DNA of 64,000 nucleotides from Chiua virens (GCA_019787685.1 JAHNUO010000034.1:212508-276507); one strand, 5' to 3'. Shown: positions 20,864 through 32,295, counted from the stretch's first letter. Numbers and translations are program-made. Notes: generated from the letters alone by a model not told the origin.

Positions 20864-22008
20864 ATGACAGAGTACGCGTCCGACAAGTTCAAATTCCTGC
20901 TCGAAAAGCTCGTCAAGACACCCGAGCTCTTTACCCCAGACGATCTCCAACTCTCCCTCCAACACCTCTTTACACCTGATGCTGTCCCCCCAACACAAAT
21001 TGGTGCCTTCCTGGCTGCGATGCATATCCACAGGCTAGAGAGGCGTCCGGAAAACCTGGCAGCGGCTGCCGATCTACTCCATTCACGTGCACTCAAAACA
21101 GCCATCGAAGCTGAGGACAAGGACTTTGTGGTTGACATCGTCGGCACCGGTGGCGACGGACACAATACATTCAACGTCAGCACGACTGCCGCCATCGTCG
21201 CAGCCGGCGCAGGCGCCCGAGTCGTCAAGGTAAGCCGTCCAACATCCCCCCTGAACCACCTCATCACCCACCCCAGCACGGCAGTCGCGCATCAACGTCC
21301 TCCTCAGGCTCCGCTGACCTCCTCCAAGCGCTCGACTGCGTCTTCGTCCCCCCAACATCCCCCCCTACTCCCATCCCGCGCATCCCGTTCACCTTCCTCC
21401 TCGCCCCACACTACCACACCTCCCTCGCCCTCATCGCGCCCCACCGCAAATCTCTCCCCTTCCGCACCCTCTTCAACGTCATCGGCCCCCTCGTCAATCC
21501 CGCCCGTCCTCGTGGCATGGTCCTCGGCGTCGCCGAACGTGAGCTCGGACGGCCGTTTATCCAATCGCTCAAAGCAGCCGGGGTGATACGCGCCATGGTC
21601 GTGTGTGGCGCCGAAGGCCTCGACGAGATCAGCTGTGCGGGGGAGACGTACGTGTGGACGCTCACCGCGGGCGAGATTGTCGAGGGCGTGTTGCACCCGG
21701 CACAATTTGGACTGGGCACGCACCCGCTCGCGGTGGTGGTCGGCGGGGATGCGCGGGCGAATGCGGCGACGTTCAGAGGGTTGTTGACTGAGGGGAAGGC
21801 GGTGTCGGAGGCGATGACGCCGATTCTCGAGTTTGTGTTGATGAACGCGTCGGCGTTGTTGGTGGTTGCTGGGGTGGCGGTGGATTTCAAGGATGGGGTA
21901 CGGTTGGCGAGGGAGAGTATTGTGTCGGGGGCGGCTTGGAAGGCGTTGGAGACGTTCCGGGAAGCTGGGCAGACAGCGATGGCGAGCGTCGCGAATCAAG
22001 GAAAGTGA
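20864..22008 (+). CDS. TRP4: Anthranilate phosphoribosyltransferase
   Basis: Exons 20864-21229 and 21277-22008 (phase-0 intron GTAAGC...CCCAG), 365 residues. Transfers phosphoribose from PRPP to anthranilate, step two of tryptophan synthesis. Motifs: the PRPP/glycine-rich loop GTGGDGHNTFNVST, HGSRASTSSSGSADLLQAL, PFRTLFNVIGPLVNPARPRG and VCGAEGLDEISCAGET. The Ser-rich loop reads RASTSSSGSAD where the usual form is NRAASSSSGSAD. A Pro/Ser/Thr insertion (VPPTSPPTPIPRIP) precedes FTFLLAPHYH. The ATG at 20864 is the first in frame and gives a standard N-terminal helical domain. It is the tandem neighbour of HIS1, another PRPP-dependent enzyme. Confidence 0.96.
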
Positions 22009-22130
22009 TGCTCACGCTTGCTGCGCGTTATAAGAAGTGCTTTTCGGCGAACGCAACTCCGAATCAGTCTGAGACACTATGTATGTGATACTGTTGAATG
22101 TATCCGATAATCTAACAGAAGTCTACGGTT
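22009..22130. other. Short spacer between TRP4 and the triplicated segment
   Basis: Probably the TRP4 3' flank. Nothing else seen. Confidence 0.4.
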
Positions 22131-22565
22131 GTGTGTTTGGCTAATACATGAACTGCGACCGCTGGTTGAATCCCTCTCGAACAAGAGACACGATTATATC
22201 GTAGGTGCATACAGCATTTCACAACTTGAAAGGCTAATAAACTTGTTGGTGAATACGACACGGACACTCTTTCGCCGGTTAAATCATGCCGACTGTGCTG
22301 GATCATAGACCAGTGAGTTTCTGATCAGAGAAATGTTGGTCTGCGCATCCCCACGGCTGGAACGCGTGATGAGGACGTCAATACAATGGCAATCCTGACT
22401 TCTCCAATATCTTAAATACATGAAAGTCGGCCAGCGTAATCGTACAGGAACACATACTAAGGAAACAAATAGAAGAAACATAGCACACCAAAACATAAGT
22501 TGCAATAGCTAAAGGCGGAGCTCCATCTCATGATGACAAAACAGCATGGAGGTGGGAATCCTCTT

Positions 22566-23897
22566 TTAGCGGCGTCCCTTTGTGTCCTTGCGAGGGCGGG
22601 AATTAGGGGGACCGTTACCCCGAGGGTGGACGATTTGCCGCCGGAGGTGTAGGTGTTGTAACAACTTTCCTGCGTGCGCGTTCCCCCCAGGGAAGAACTT
22701 TCCTGTTGAAAGCGTATATGCACCGAGCTGACGCTCGGTCTCGAACAAGCCAACTTTCATGGGGCTGTTGTTCGCATCGACGAGGTCAACGAGGTTCACA
22801 AATTTCGCGCGCACTGCCTGGTAATGACCCAAGGTTTCCAGTCGTTGAGCACGAGTCATCAGGAAGAGAAATTTGGAATAACGACAACTTACCTTACGAC
22901 AGGCTCTCATCTTTCCTGGAACAGGCTCTATATGCATGACGCGACATAATTTTTTCCAGCTTTTGAGATTTTTGGTCTTCGTCCCATAGATCGTGTTGAA
23001 TTGTAACACGAGAGCGTCGTCGAACCTCTGGCGGACACTTTGCCTTTCCGGATGTCTTCTGTGCCAACCAAACTGGTCGCAGAGACGGTAAAACTCCAAT
23101 GACGAGGACGCGGTGGGATTGTATTGAAACAGAGGAGCGTAGCTAGCGAAAAAAGCCTGAATCGGCAATTTCGAGCCTTCTTTATTATTCTAGGATGTGT
23201 GTCCGTTGTTCAGAATGAAACTCGCATAAATAGTAATGGCTGACCTTTTTTCCTTTCATGGCGTCCGGTCCTCCAGAATTTTCCAGTTGGGCGCCAACGT
23301 CGTCGCATGGATGGTGAAATCCGGGCTCCGCGGGTTCAACAGGATCCCCTCCGTCCTCCGCATATTCTGAAGGGTCGATCTCGTCCTCCTCCGCATATTC
23401 TATAGGATCGCACCCGTCCTCAGCATCTTCTGTGGGGTCGTACTCATCCTCCGCATATTCTCCAGGATTGGGTTCAAACTCGCAGTAGTACTTGGAGTAT
23501 TCGTCAAGTGGCGACTCATTGAACGATCCTAAGAGGTCACCGTTGTGCTCACCTGTTCACTAGTGGAGGTCATTTTAATGAATAACGAGGGGGTGGGAGT
23601 CGGGGTTGTGGGGGTTCAGAAGGAGGCGGCAAGAAGACTTCTGGGTGTGCCAGTGAGTGGGATCACCTTCCTCGAGGTGCTATATCTATGGTCACGGCGT
23701 TGCTTACCCCACGCCTCGTGTATAGAAAATGACCACATCCAATGGAAGTGGTGCTGTGTGGAAATGAAAAAATGCCCGAAAGCACATGTTGCGCCCACTT
23801 GACCTGGTGACTGGTTCATCATGATGGTGATCCTTGAAGATATGACTCACTCACCTTCTTGAAGTTCGCCCAGTGACTCGAACAGTTTAGCCATCAT
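22566..23897 (-). CDS. FFASY/NLVDLVD small fungal protein, paralogue 1
   Basis: Exons 23897-23855, 23552-23245, 23189-22893 and 22817-22566 close exactly to 299 residues. The first intron is long (about 300 nt), the others 55 and 75 nt. Exon 1 starts MMAKLFESLGELQEG. Exon 2 is an acidic region with about 11-residue repeats around DPxEYAED/EYAEE. Exons 3-4 hold the conserved core: FFASYAPLFQYNPTASSSLE, FYRLCDQFGW, LQFNTIYGT, WKKLCRVMHIEPVP and KFVNLVDLVD, then a basic tail ending DTKGRR. The core matches a small protein family that is numerous in agaricomycete genomes; no biochemical function is known to me. No signal peptide or membrane segment was seen. Confidence 0.85.
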
Positions 23898-24448
23898 ACT
23901 TGCGGCAGGTCAAGTGAATTGGTGCGTCTATAATAAGAGAAGAAGAGGCAGAAAGGCGTTCTGTCGGTCCGAGTGCTTCAAAGCAAGCAATTTAAACTCA
24001 CGAACATCGTGATTGCAATAACTTTGTGAAAGTTGTCTGACTCCAAGGCAAACTAGCTGCCCATAGTGGGGGCAGTTCGGAAGTCGCCGAATATGCTCTC
24101 TCTGAGTCTTCTCATTAGCATAGATCTGTGACTCGGATAGCCTGAGCCACAGCTGCATGCATAACTTTGATCAGTCGATCCGCAAAAATCGCGCCAACCT
24201 ACAGCTTTGTGGTTCCTAGTTTTGCTTGTAACCCCGCGTACAATATCATGTACATATAGCAATCAACCTCAGTGTGTTATGAATCTGTCTCGCACCGCTG
24301 TGATGAAGGTGACATCGTGTACTAGGGTACGGGGTGAAAGTATTCCGTTAATGACAGAGGGGGTTAGGATCGAGTGTGCGGAATCTGCGGATGGCGTTAT
24401 TAACACCACGTGATGCGCCGATGTGCCCGCCTTCGTTCGAAGTTGTCG

Positions 24449-25353
24449 TTACAGCGGTTTTCATATCTTCATGGAAAAGTAAATTTGAAAAGTCGCGCCT
24501 CGGAGACAGCCGGGAAAGGACCCCGGGTGCAGCTGAGTCAGTTTGAGCGCGACGGTCGTGCTTGCCGCTTTACCACAACAATGTCAACGACGACAACGAC
24601 AACGACAACGACGACTCGGACAACACCCTGATCATCATGGACCCGATTCGATGGTGTGCGCAGTGAGTCCATTCTTTTTTTTTGCTGATTGTATGTTGAA
24701 TTTCGCTCAGAAGGCATCACACAGTACTCCATTGAACCAGAACTACTACGGGTTGGACCATGATCCATTGGAGGCCTATCCAGTATTATACTCGATCCTG
24801 TATATAGTATGATATGTTATGAACTTCATTGTAGTGTTCCTTCTGCTGCACAATGTGTCGCATGTGGTGTTGGCAACATAGAACTCATTTTTACATGTCA
24901 ATCACTACTAGGCAAGTAGAACAAAAATGAGTTTGGACGAACAAGAGTCAAAAGTTCACTATTCTACTGTAGTACACGACTAACTACCGACTCGGACAGC
25001 ACCAGAAGTTAACCTGAAGTTTGTCCACTGGACTCCACCCTCCCGTGTGTCGTAGTTTTGGTGGATATTTTAGAACACTGTGTGATGCCTTCTGAGCGAA
25101 ATTCAACATACAATCAGCAAAAAAAAAGAATGGACTCACTGCGCACACCATCGAATCGGGTCCATGATGATCAGGGTGTTGTCCGAGTCGTCGTTGTCGT
25201 TGTCGTTGTCGTCGTTGACATTGTTGTGGTAAAGCGGCAAGCACGACCGTCGCGCTCAAACTGACTCAGCTGCACCTGGGGTCCTTTCCCGGCTGTCTCC
25301 GAGGCGCGACTTTTCAAATTTACTTTTCCATGAAGATATGAAAACCGCTGTAA
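24449..25353. mobile_element. Inverted-repeat (MITE or fold-back type) element, 277-bp arms
   Basis: The left arm 24449-24725 and right arm 25077-25353 are near-perfect reverse complements; both ends read TTACAGCGGTTTTC inward. The centre (24726-25076, about 350 bp) carries no recognisable gene. Each arm contains a GACAAC/GTTGTC microsatellite, which produces artificial poly-Thr, poly-Val and Gln/Arg reading frames. If TA is the target duplication, the inner ends are CAGCGGTTTTC, compatible with a Tc1/mariner-like non-autonomous element, but that assignment is inference. The matching site in segment copy 2 lacks this element. Confidence 0.8.
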
Positions 25354-25399
25354 GCAGGACTCTTCGAATGTATTACACTTTCCTTTCACTACAAATCCT

Positions 25400-26540
25400 G
25401 TACAGAATACAATGGTTGCCGGCCACACTCTTCAAAACATGGAAAATTTCAGCTTTAGGGGCCGCCCGGCCCGTCCTCTCCCTCCGAGTCAGTCATTATG
25501 CAAGCCTGACATCTTGCGTCCCCGAACCAAGCTTCCGGACCAATCAATGAGCATAACATGCAATGATGTTCCACCCTTAATCCCCATTGGCAATCCGGGA
25601 CCAGGTTTTCCCCTCTGATCAGCTTTTGCTTGCAAAATTCATCGCCTTCCCCCTGCCGTCATACGGCTCTGAGCCAGACAACAACCTCTCCCCACCAATC
25701 ACAGATGAATACATTTCTCCACAACCACCTGATGCCATTGAGACAACTGACCTCAACGTTGCACTTCAGACCCTCCCGTTTCACGTCATCCATTTGCTTT
25801 TGAGTCAAACAAAAGATATGTGGACCAACGGGAGTTGCTCCCTCATATACGCGCACACTGAGGATGCTCACCAGTTCCCATTCTGGGCTCTGCACTCACC
25901 GGCAGAGTCTCACATTGAACAACGATAGCGCAGTTCTTGCGGTAATACTCTATTTTGTGGTTGAAATGGCCCACTCACCAACCGCGATGGTCCTTAGTGC
26001 ATTGACAAAAAACTGTTCTTGATCAAACCCAATTCCATGCCCAAGGAGCGGACCATGTCGGTCTTTACAAGGATGAATTCTACAGCTCACAGTCAACAGC
26101 TAGTGTAAACGCTGGTCAATATGACACAGATCCAGCAGTAGCACACATACGACTCGGAAGTGCGTTACAATATCTGACTACATTACTAGTACTGTCAGCT
26201 AATGCCCACAGTAGCGTCACCCTAACACACGGGAATATCCAACCATGTCATTCTACAACCTTGATTCAGTTCTGGACCCAATGACAAAGGGGAGCCTCCC
26301 CATTGGGTCCAAGTCAGAACCGGCTGCAACCCGTCACAATACCCATGGCAGTTGCTTGATTGCTGAGGATATAGATGGGACTGAGGAGCTCATAGAAGAG
26401 GACGTTGAGACGTGGTTGGATGAAAAGAACTGTGCTCCAGATCAGGAACACCGCGACAAAGCAAGCTTTGACATGGAGTATGACATTGATTTCCGAGCAC
26501 ATATCGTCATTCAAGTCCTTGAGGCCCGGGAAGGGTGAAT
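25400..26540 (+). pseudogene. Plus-strand coding-like fragments in segment copy 1 (unknown protein)
   Basis: Several segments look coding and recur in copy 2: LPFHVIHLLLSQTKDMWTNG (about 25785), SCSLIYAHTEDAHQ, QSLTLNNDSAVLAVILYFVV (25905), DHVGLYKDEFYSSQSTAS (26060) and, best preserved, 26281-26538 with GTEELIEEDVETWLDEKN and DKASFDMEYDIDF. The frames change between segments and I could not join them by plausible introns, so it is either a broken gene or one whose introns I misread. No family recognised. Confidence 0.4.
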
Positions 26541-27210
26541 TGGTGACTCCAGAGGGGATGTGGGTGAAACGGATGAGTCCGATTGTGACGATGTGGTAGT
26601 GGATGAGTAGACACTGTATCATGTGTCGGTGAAAAACAGAATTACGTGCTTTTCAGGTCATGTGATATGGTGTTATTAATTGCTCGTTAATAACCGGTAA
26701 CCCTCCAGATCAGTGTGTGTTTTTTAATTAGTTATTAACACGGCATTGAGTTTCACCCCGTAGCCTATCGTGTACGTCCGATTCTTCATATCGACGGCTG
26801 GACGTCTTTGCCTCTTTTAGAGTCTCGGACTGGTCACCAGACTGTTGGTTTGGCCAAAATTGATACATGATGCATGAACTGCGACCCCTGGAATCCCTCA
26901 CGAACTGGTGACACGATTATTTCGCCGGTTCAAATGGGAGAAATCATGCCAACTGTGCTGAATCATGGACAAGTGAGTTTCTTGGTCTGCGCATCCCCAC
27001 GGCTGGAACGCGTGATGAGGATTCAATACAATGGCAATCCTAAATTCTCCAATATCTTAAATACATGAAAGCCGGCCAGCGTAATCGTACAGGAACATAT
27101 ACTAAGGAAACAAATAGAAGAAACACAGCACACCAAAACATAAGTTGCAATAGCTAAAGGCGGAGCTCCATCTCATGATGACAAAACAGCATGGAGGTGG
27201 GAATCCTCTT

Positions 27211-28504
27211 TTAGCGGCGTCCCTTTGTGTCCTTGCGAGGGCGGGAATTAGGGGGACCGTTACCCCGAGGGTGGACGATTTGCCGTCGGAGGTGTAGGTG
27301 TTGTAACAACTTTCCCGCGTGGGCGTTCTCCCCAGGGAAGAACTTTCCTGTTGAGAGCGTGTATGCACCGAGCTGACGCTCGGTCTCGAACAAGCCAACT
27401 TTCATGGGGCTGTTGTTCGCATCGACGAGGTCAACGAGGTTCACAAATTTCGCGCGCACTGCCTGGTAATGACCCAAGGTTTCCAATCGTTGAGCACGAA
27501 TCATCAGAAAAAGAAATTGGGAATAACGACAACTTACCTTACGACAGGCTTTCATATTTCCTGGAACAGGCTCTATATGCATGACGCGACATAATTTTTT
27601 CCAGCTTTTGAGCTTGTAGGCCTTCATCCCATAGATCGTGTTGAATTGTAACACGAGAGCGTCTTCGAACCTCTGGCGGACACTTTGCCTTTCCGGATGT
27701 TTCCTGTGCCAACCGAACTGGTCGCAAAGACGGTAAAACTCCAATGACGAGGACGCGGTGGGATCATATTGAAACAGAGGAGCATAGCTAGCGAAAAAAA
27801 CCTGAATCGGCAATTTCGAGGCTTTTTTATTTTTCTAGGATGTGTCCGTTGTTCAGAATGAAACTCGTATAAATAGTAATGGCTGACCTTTCTTCCCTTC
27901 GTGGCGTCCGGTCCTCCAGAATTTTCCAGTTGGGCACCAACGTCGTCGCATGGATGGTGAAATCCGGGCTCCGCGGGTTCAACAGGATCCCCACCGTCCT
28001 CCGCATATTCTATAGGATCGCACCCGTCCTCAGCATCTTCTGTGGGGTCGTACTCATCCTCCGCATATTCTACGGGATCGGGTTCAAACTCGCAGTAGTA
28101 CTTGGAGTATTCGTCAAGTGGCGACTCATTGAACGATCCTAAGGGGTCACCGCTGTGCTCACCTGTTCACTAGTGGAGGTCATTTTAATGAATAGCGAGG
28201 GGGTGGGAGTCGGGGTTGTGGGGGTTCAGAAGGAGGCGGCAAGAAGACTTCTGGGTGTGCCAGTGAGTGGGATTACCTTCCTCGAGGTGCTATATCTATG
28301 GTCACGGCGTTGCTTACCCCACGCCTCGTGTATAGAAAATGACCACATCCAATGGAAGTGGTGCTGTGTGGAAATGAAAGAATGCCCGAAAGCATATGTT
28401 GCGCCCATTTGACCTGGTGACTGGCTCATTATGATGGTGATCCTTGAAAATATGACTCACTCACCTTCTTGAAGTTCGCCCAGTGACTCGAACAGTTTAG
28501 CCAT
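27211..28504 (-). CDS. FFASY/NLVDLVD small fungal protein, paralogue 2
   Basis: Exons 28504-28465, 28162-27888, 27834-27538 and 27462-27211 give 287 residues with no disruption. Same architecture as paralogue 1. The first of the two start codons is lost (ACG instead of ATG at 28505-28507), so it starts MAKLFESLGE. The acidic exon is 33 nt shorter: one 11-residue repeat is missing. The core (FFASYAPLFQYDPTASSSLE, NLVDLVD) and tail DTKGRR are kept. Differences from paralogue 1 are mostly substitutions that keep the frame, which suggests all copies stayed coding after duplication. Confidence 0.85.
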
Positions 28505-29209
28505 CGTGCTTGCGGCAGGCCAAGTGAATTGATGCATTGAACACGTTTGTCTATAATAAGAGAAGAAGATGTAGAAAGGCGTTCTGTCGGTTCGAGTGCT
28601 TCAAAGCAAGCAATTTAAACTCACGAACATCGTGATTGCAATAACTTTGTGAAAGTTGTCTGACTCCAAGGCAAACTAGCTGCCCATAGTGGGGGCAGTT
28701 CGGAAGTCGCCGAATATGCTCTCTCTGAGTCTTCTCATTAGCATAGATCTGTGACTCGGATAGCCTGAGCCACAGCTGCATGCATAACTTTGATCAGTCG
28801 ATCCGCAAAAATCGCGCCAACCTACAGCTTTGTGGTTCCTAGTTTTGCTTGTAACCCCGCGTACAATATCATGTACACATAGCAATCTGCCTCAGTGTGT
28901 TGTGAATCTGTCTCGCACCACTGTGATGAAGGTGACATCGTGTACTAGGGTATGGGGTGAAAGTATTCCGTTAATAACAGGGGGGGTTAGGATCGAGTGT
29001 GCGGAATCTGCGGATGGTGTTATCAACATCACGTGATGGGACTGGTGAGAGCACCGGCCCGCCTTCGTTCCAAGTTATCGTTACACCCCGGGCACACCTC
29101 AGTATGTTCCCAATATGTTCGTAGAGCATAGTTGCTCTTGCCTGTGGTGTTAGGCAAGACTCTTCGAATGTATTACGCTTTCCTTTCACTACAAATCCTG
29201 TACAGAATA

Positions 29210-30053
29210 CAATGGTCGCCGGCCACACTCTCCAAAACATGGAAATTTTGAGCTTTCCTCTCCGTCCTTCACCGGTCACCGCCGTCGTTGCGCTTCAGAC
29301 TCTCCCGCTTTCATTGCCACACGTCCTCCATTTACTTTCGAGTCAAACAAAAGACATGTGGACCAATGAGAGTTGCTCTCTCCTATACGCGCACACTGAG
29401 GATGCTCACTGGCAGAGTCTCACATCGAACAGCGATAGCGCAGTTCTCACGGTAATACCTATTTTGTGTGGTCGAACTTGAAATGGCCCGTTCACCAACT
29501 GCGATGGTCCTTAGTGCATTGGCGAAAAACTGTTCTCAATCAAACCCAATTCCATGCCCAAGGAGTGGACCATGTCGGTCTTTACAAGGATGAATTCTAT
29601 AGCCCAGTCAACAGCTAGTGCAAACACTGGTCAATATGACACAGATCCAGCAGTAGCACACATACGACTCAGAAGTGCATTACAATATCTGACTACATCA
29701 TCAGTGCTGTCAGCTAATGCCCACGATAGCGTCACCCTAACACACGGGAATGTCCAACCGTGTCATTTCACAACCTTGATTCAGGTCTGGACCCAATGAC
29801 GAAGGGGAGCCTCCCCACTGGGTCCAAGTCAGAACCGGCTGCAACCCGTCACAATACCCATGGCAGTTGCTTGATTGCTGAGGATATATATGGGACTGAG
29901 GAGCTCATAGAAGAGGACGTTGAGACGTGGTTGGATGAAAAGAACTGTGCTCCAGATCAGAAACACCGTGACAAAGCAAGCTTTGACATGGAGTATGACA
30001 TTGATTTCCGAGCACCTGTCATCACGCAAGTCCTTGAGGCCCGGGAAGGGTGA
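29210..30053 (+). pseudogene. Plus-strand coding-like fragments in segment copy 2
   Basis: Counterpart of 25400-26540. Contains LSSQTKDMWTNESCSLLYAH (about 29340), HWQSLTSNSDSAVLT (29408), then MSVFTRMNSIAQSTASAN (29569), and the best-preserved block 29793-30050 (GTEELIEEDVETWLDEKN). Relative to copy 1 it has a deletion of about 300 bp near its start. Function unknown; frames do not join cleanly. Confidence 0.38.
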
Positions 30054-30339
30054 ATTGGTGACTCCAGAGGGGATGTGGATGAAACAGATGAGTCCGATTG
30101 TGACGATGTGGTAGTGGATGAGTAGACGCTGTATCATGTGTCGGTGAAAAACAGAATCACGTGCTTTTTAGGTCGTGTGATATGGCGTTATTAACTGCTC
30201 GTTAATAACCGGTAACCCCTGAGTTTCACCCCGCAGCCTATCGTGTACGTCCGATTCTCCATATCGACGGCTGGACGTCTTTGCCTCTTTTAGAATCTCG
30301 GGCTGGTCACCAGACTGTTGGTTTGGCCAACATTGATAC

Positions 30340-32295
30340 ATGATGCATGAACTGCGACCCCTGGAATCCCTCGCGAACTGGTGACACGATTATTTCGCCG
30401 GTTCAAATGGGAGAAATCATGCCAACTGTGCTGAATCATGGACCAGTGAGTTTCTGATCAGAGAAATGTTGGTCTGCGCATCCCCACGGCTAGAACGCGT
30501 GATGAGGATTCAATACAATGGCAATACTGAGTTCTCCAATATCTTAAATACACGAAAGTCGGCCAGCGTAATCGTACAAGAACACATACTAAGGAGACAA
30601 ATAGAAGAAACACAGCAAACCAAAACATAAGTTGCACTAGTAGCTAAAGGCGGAGCTCCATCTCATGATGACAAAACAGCATGGAGGTGGGAATCCTCTT
30701 TTAGCGGCGTCCCTTTGTGCCCTTGCGAGGGTGGGAATGAGAGGGACCGTCATTCCGAGGGTGGACGATTTGCCGCCGGAGGTGTAGAAGTCGCAACAAC
30801 TTTCCTGCGTGCGCATTCTCCCCAGGGAAGAACTTTCCTGTTGAGAGCGTGTATTCACTGAGCTGACGCTCGGTCTCGAACAAGCCAACTTTCATGGGGC
30901 TGTTGTTCGCATCGACGAGGTCAACGAGGTTCACAAATTTCCCCTGCATCGCCTGGTCATGACCCAAGGTTTCCAGTCGTTGAGCGCGAGTCGTCAGGAA
31001 GAGAAATTGGGAATAACGACAATTTACTTACCTCACGACAGGCTTGTATGTTTCCTGGAAAGGGCTTTATGCGCGTGACGCGACACAATTTTTTCCAACT
31101 TTTGTAACTTTGGATCTTCGTTCCATAGATCTTGTTGAACTGTAGCACGAGAGCGTCGTCGAACTTCTGGCGGACACTTTGCCTTTCTGGATGTCTTCTG
31201 TGCCAACCAAACTGGTCACAGAGACGGTAAAACTCCAATGACGAGGACGCGGTGGGATTATATTGAAACAGAGGAGCATAGCTAGCGAAAAAAGCCTGAA
31301 TCGGCAATTTCGGGCCTTTTTTATTTTTCTAGGATGTGTCCGTTGTTCAGAATGAAACTCGTATAAATAGTAATAGGACTGACCTTTTTCCGTTTCGTGC
31401 CAGTGGCGTCCGATCCTCTAGAATTTTCCAGTTGGGCGGGGGCGCCAACGTCGTCGCATGGATGGTGAAATCCGGGCTCCGTGGGTTCAACAGGATCCCC
31501 TCCGTCCTCCGCATATTCTGAAGGGTCGATCTCGTCCTCCTCCGCAGATTCTATAGGATCGCACCCGTCTTCAGCATGTTCTGTGGGGTCGTACTCATCC
31601 TCCGCATATTCTACAGGATTGGGTTCAAATTCGCAGTAGTACTTGGAGTATTCGTCAAGTGGCGACTCATTGAACGATCCTAAGAGGTCACCGTTGTGCT
31701 CACCTGTTCACTAGTGGAGGTCATTTTAATGAATAGCGAGGGTGGGAGTTAGGGTTGTGGGGGTTCAGAAGGAGGCGGCAAGAAGACTTCTGGGTGTGCC
31801 AGTGAGTGAAATCACCTTCCTCGAGGTGCTATATCTATGGTCACGGTGTTGCTTATCGCACGCCTCGTGTATGGAAAATGACCACATCCAATGGAAGTGG
31901 AAATGAAAAAATGCCCGAAAGCACATGTTGCGCCCACTGACTGGCTCGTGGTGATCAAGATATGACTCATTCACCTTCTTGAAGTTCACCCAGAGACTCG
32001 AACAGTTTAGCCATCATACTTGCGGCGGGTCAAGTGAATTGATGCATTGAACACGTTTGTCTTTATATAATCAGAGAAGAAGAGGCAGAAAGGTGTTCTG
32101 TCAGTGTGAGTGCTTCAAAGCATGGTACTTTCGACTCGCAATTTTCGTGATTGCAATAAGTTTGTGAAAGCTACTTACTCTGACTCAAAGGCAAACTGAG
32201 TGGCCGCCCATATTGGGGCGGCTCGGAAGTCGCCGGATGTGCTCTGAGTCTCTGAGTCTCTCATAGATCTTGTACGTCCGATTCTCCACTGCATA
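30340..32295. repeat. Triplicated segment, copy 3 (truncated, about 1.95 kb)
   Basis: Holds the third paralogue and part of the following shared stretch, then jumps at about 32265 (CATAGATCT) directly to the segment end string TGTACGTCCGATTCTCCA. The whole plus-strand part is therefore missing. The junction shows only a short microhomology. Confidence 0.85.
30701..32017 (-). CDS. FFASY/NLVDLVD small fungal protein, paralogue 3
   Basis: Exons 32017-31975, 31703-31384, 31328-31032 and 30952-30701 give 303 residues, undisrupted. The acidic exon is the longest of the three (320 nt) and has a small insertion (GAPAQLENS). The C-terminal exon is the most diverged: KAMQGKFVNLVDLVD and a tail HPRNDGPSHSHPRKGTKGRR. 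Same exon phases and boundaries as the other two. Function unknown. Confidence 0.85.

Larger units (their letters stand above)
22130..26870. repeat. Triplicated segment, copy 1 (about 4.7 kb)
   Basis: First of three head-to-tail copies. It begins near the conserved string CATGAACTGCGACC, contains the minus-strand four-exon gene (23897-22566), a conserved stretch around 23930-24420, an inverted-repeat element (24449-25353) and plus-strand coding-like fragments (25400-26540). It ends near TGTACGTCCGATTCT (about 26770) and GGTTTGGCCAAA. Identity to copies 2 and 3 is high by eye over long blocks, including introns, so this is DNA-level duplication rather than retroposition. Confidence 0.9.
26870..30340. 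repeat. Triplicated segment, copy 2 (about 3.5 kb)
   Basis: Same order as copy 1: minus-strand gene (28504-27211), shared stretch 28550-29040, then plus-strand fragments (29210-30050). It lacks the inverted-repeat element and about 300 bp after it. At the equivalent site (29085-29160) it carries a different insertion of roughly 70 bp, flanked by TTA and with CACC...GGTG ends. Confidence 0.9.

Noticed and set aside
23545..23802. 85-residue plus-strand frame repeated in the segment copies
   Set aside because: It lies antisense inside the first intron of the FFASY/NLVDLVD genes, is shortened in copy 3 and shows no coding signature.
24410..25264. Reading frames with poly-Thr, poly-Val or Gln/Arg runs on both strands
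   Set aside because: They arise from the GACAAC microsatellite in the inverted-repeat arms; the same peptides appear from both arms and both strands.
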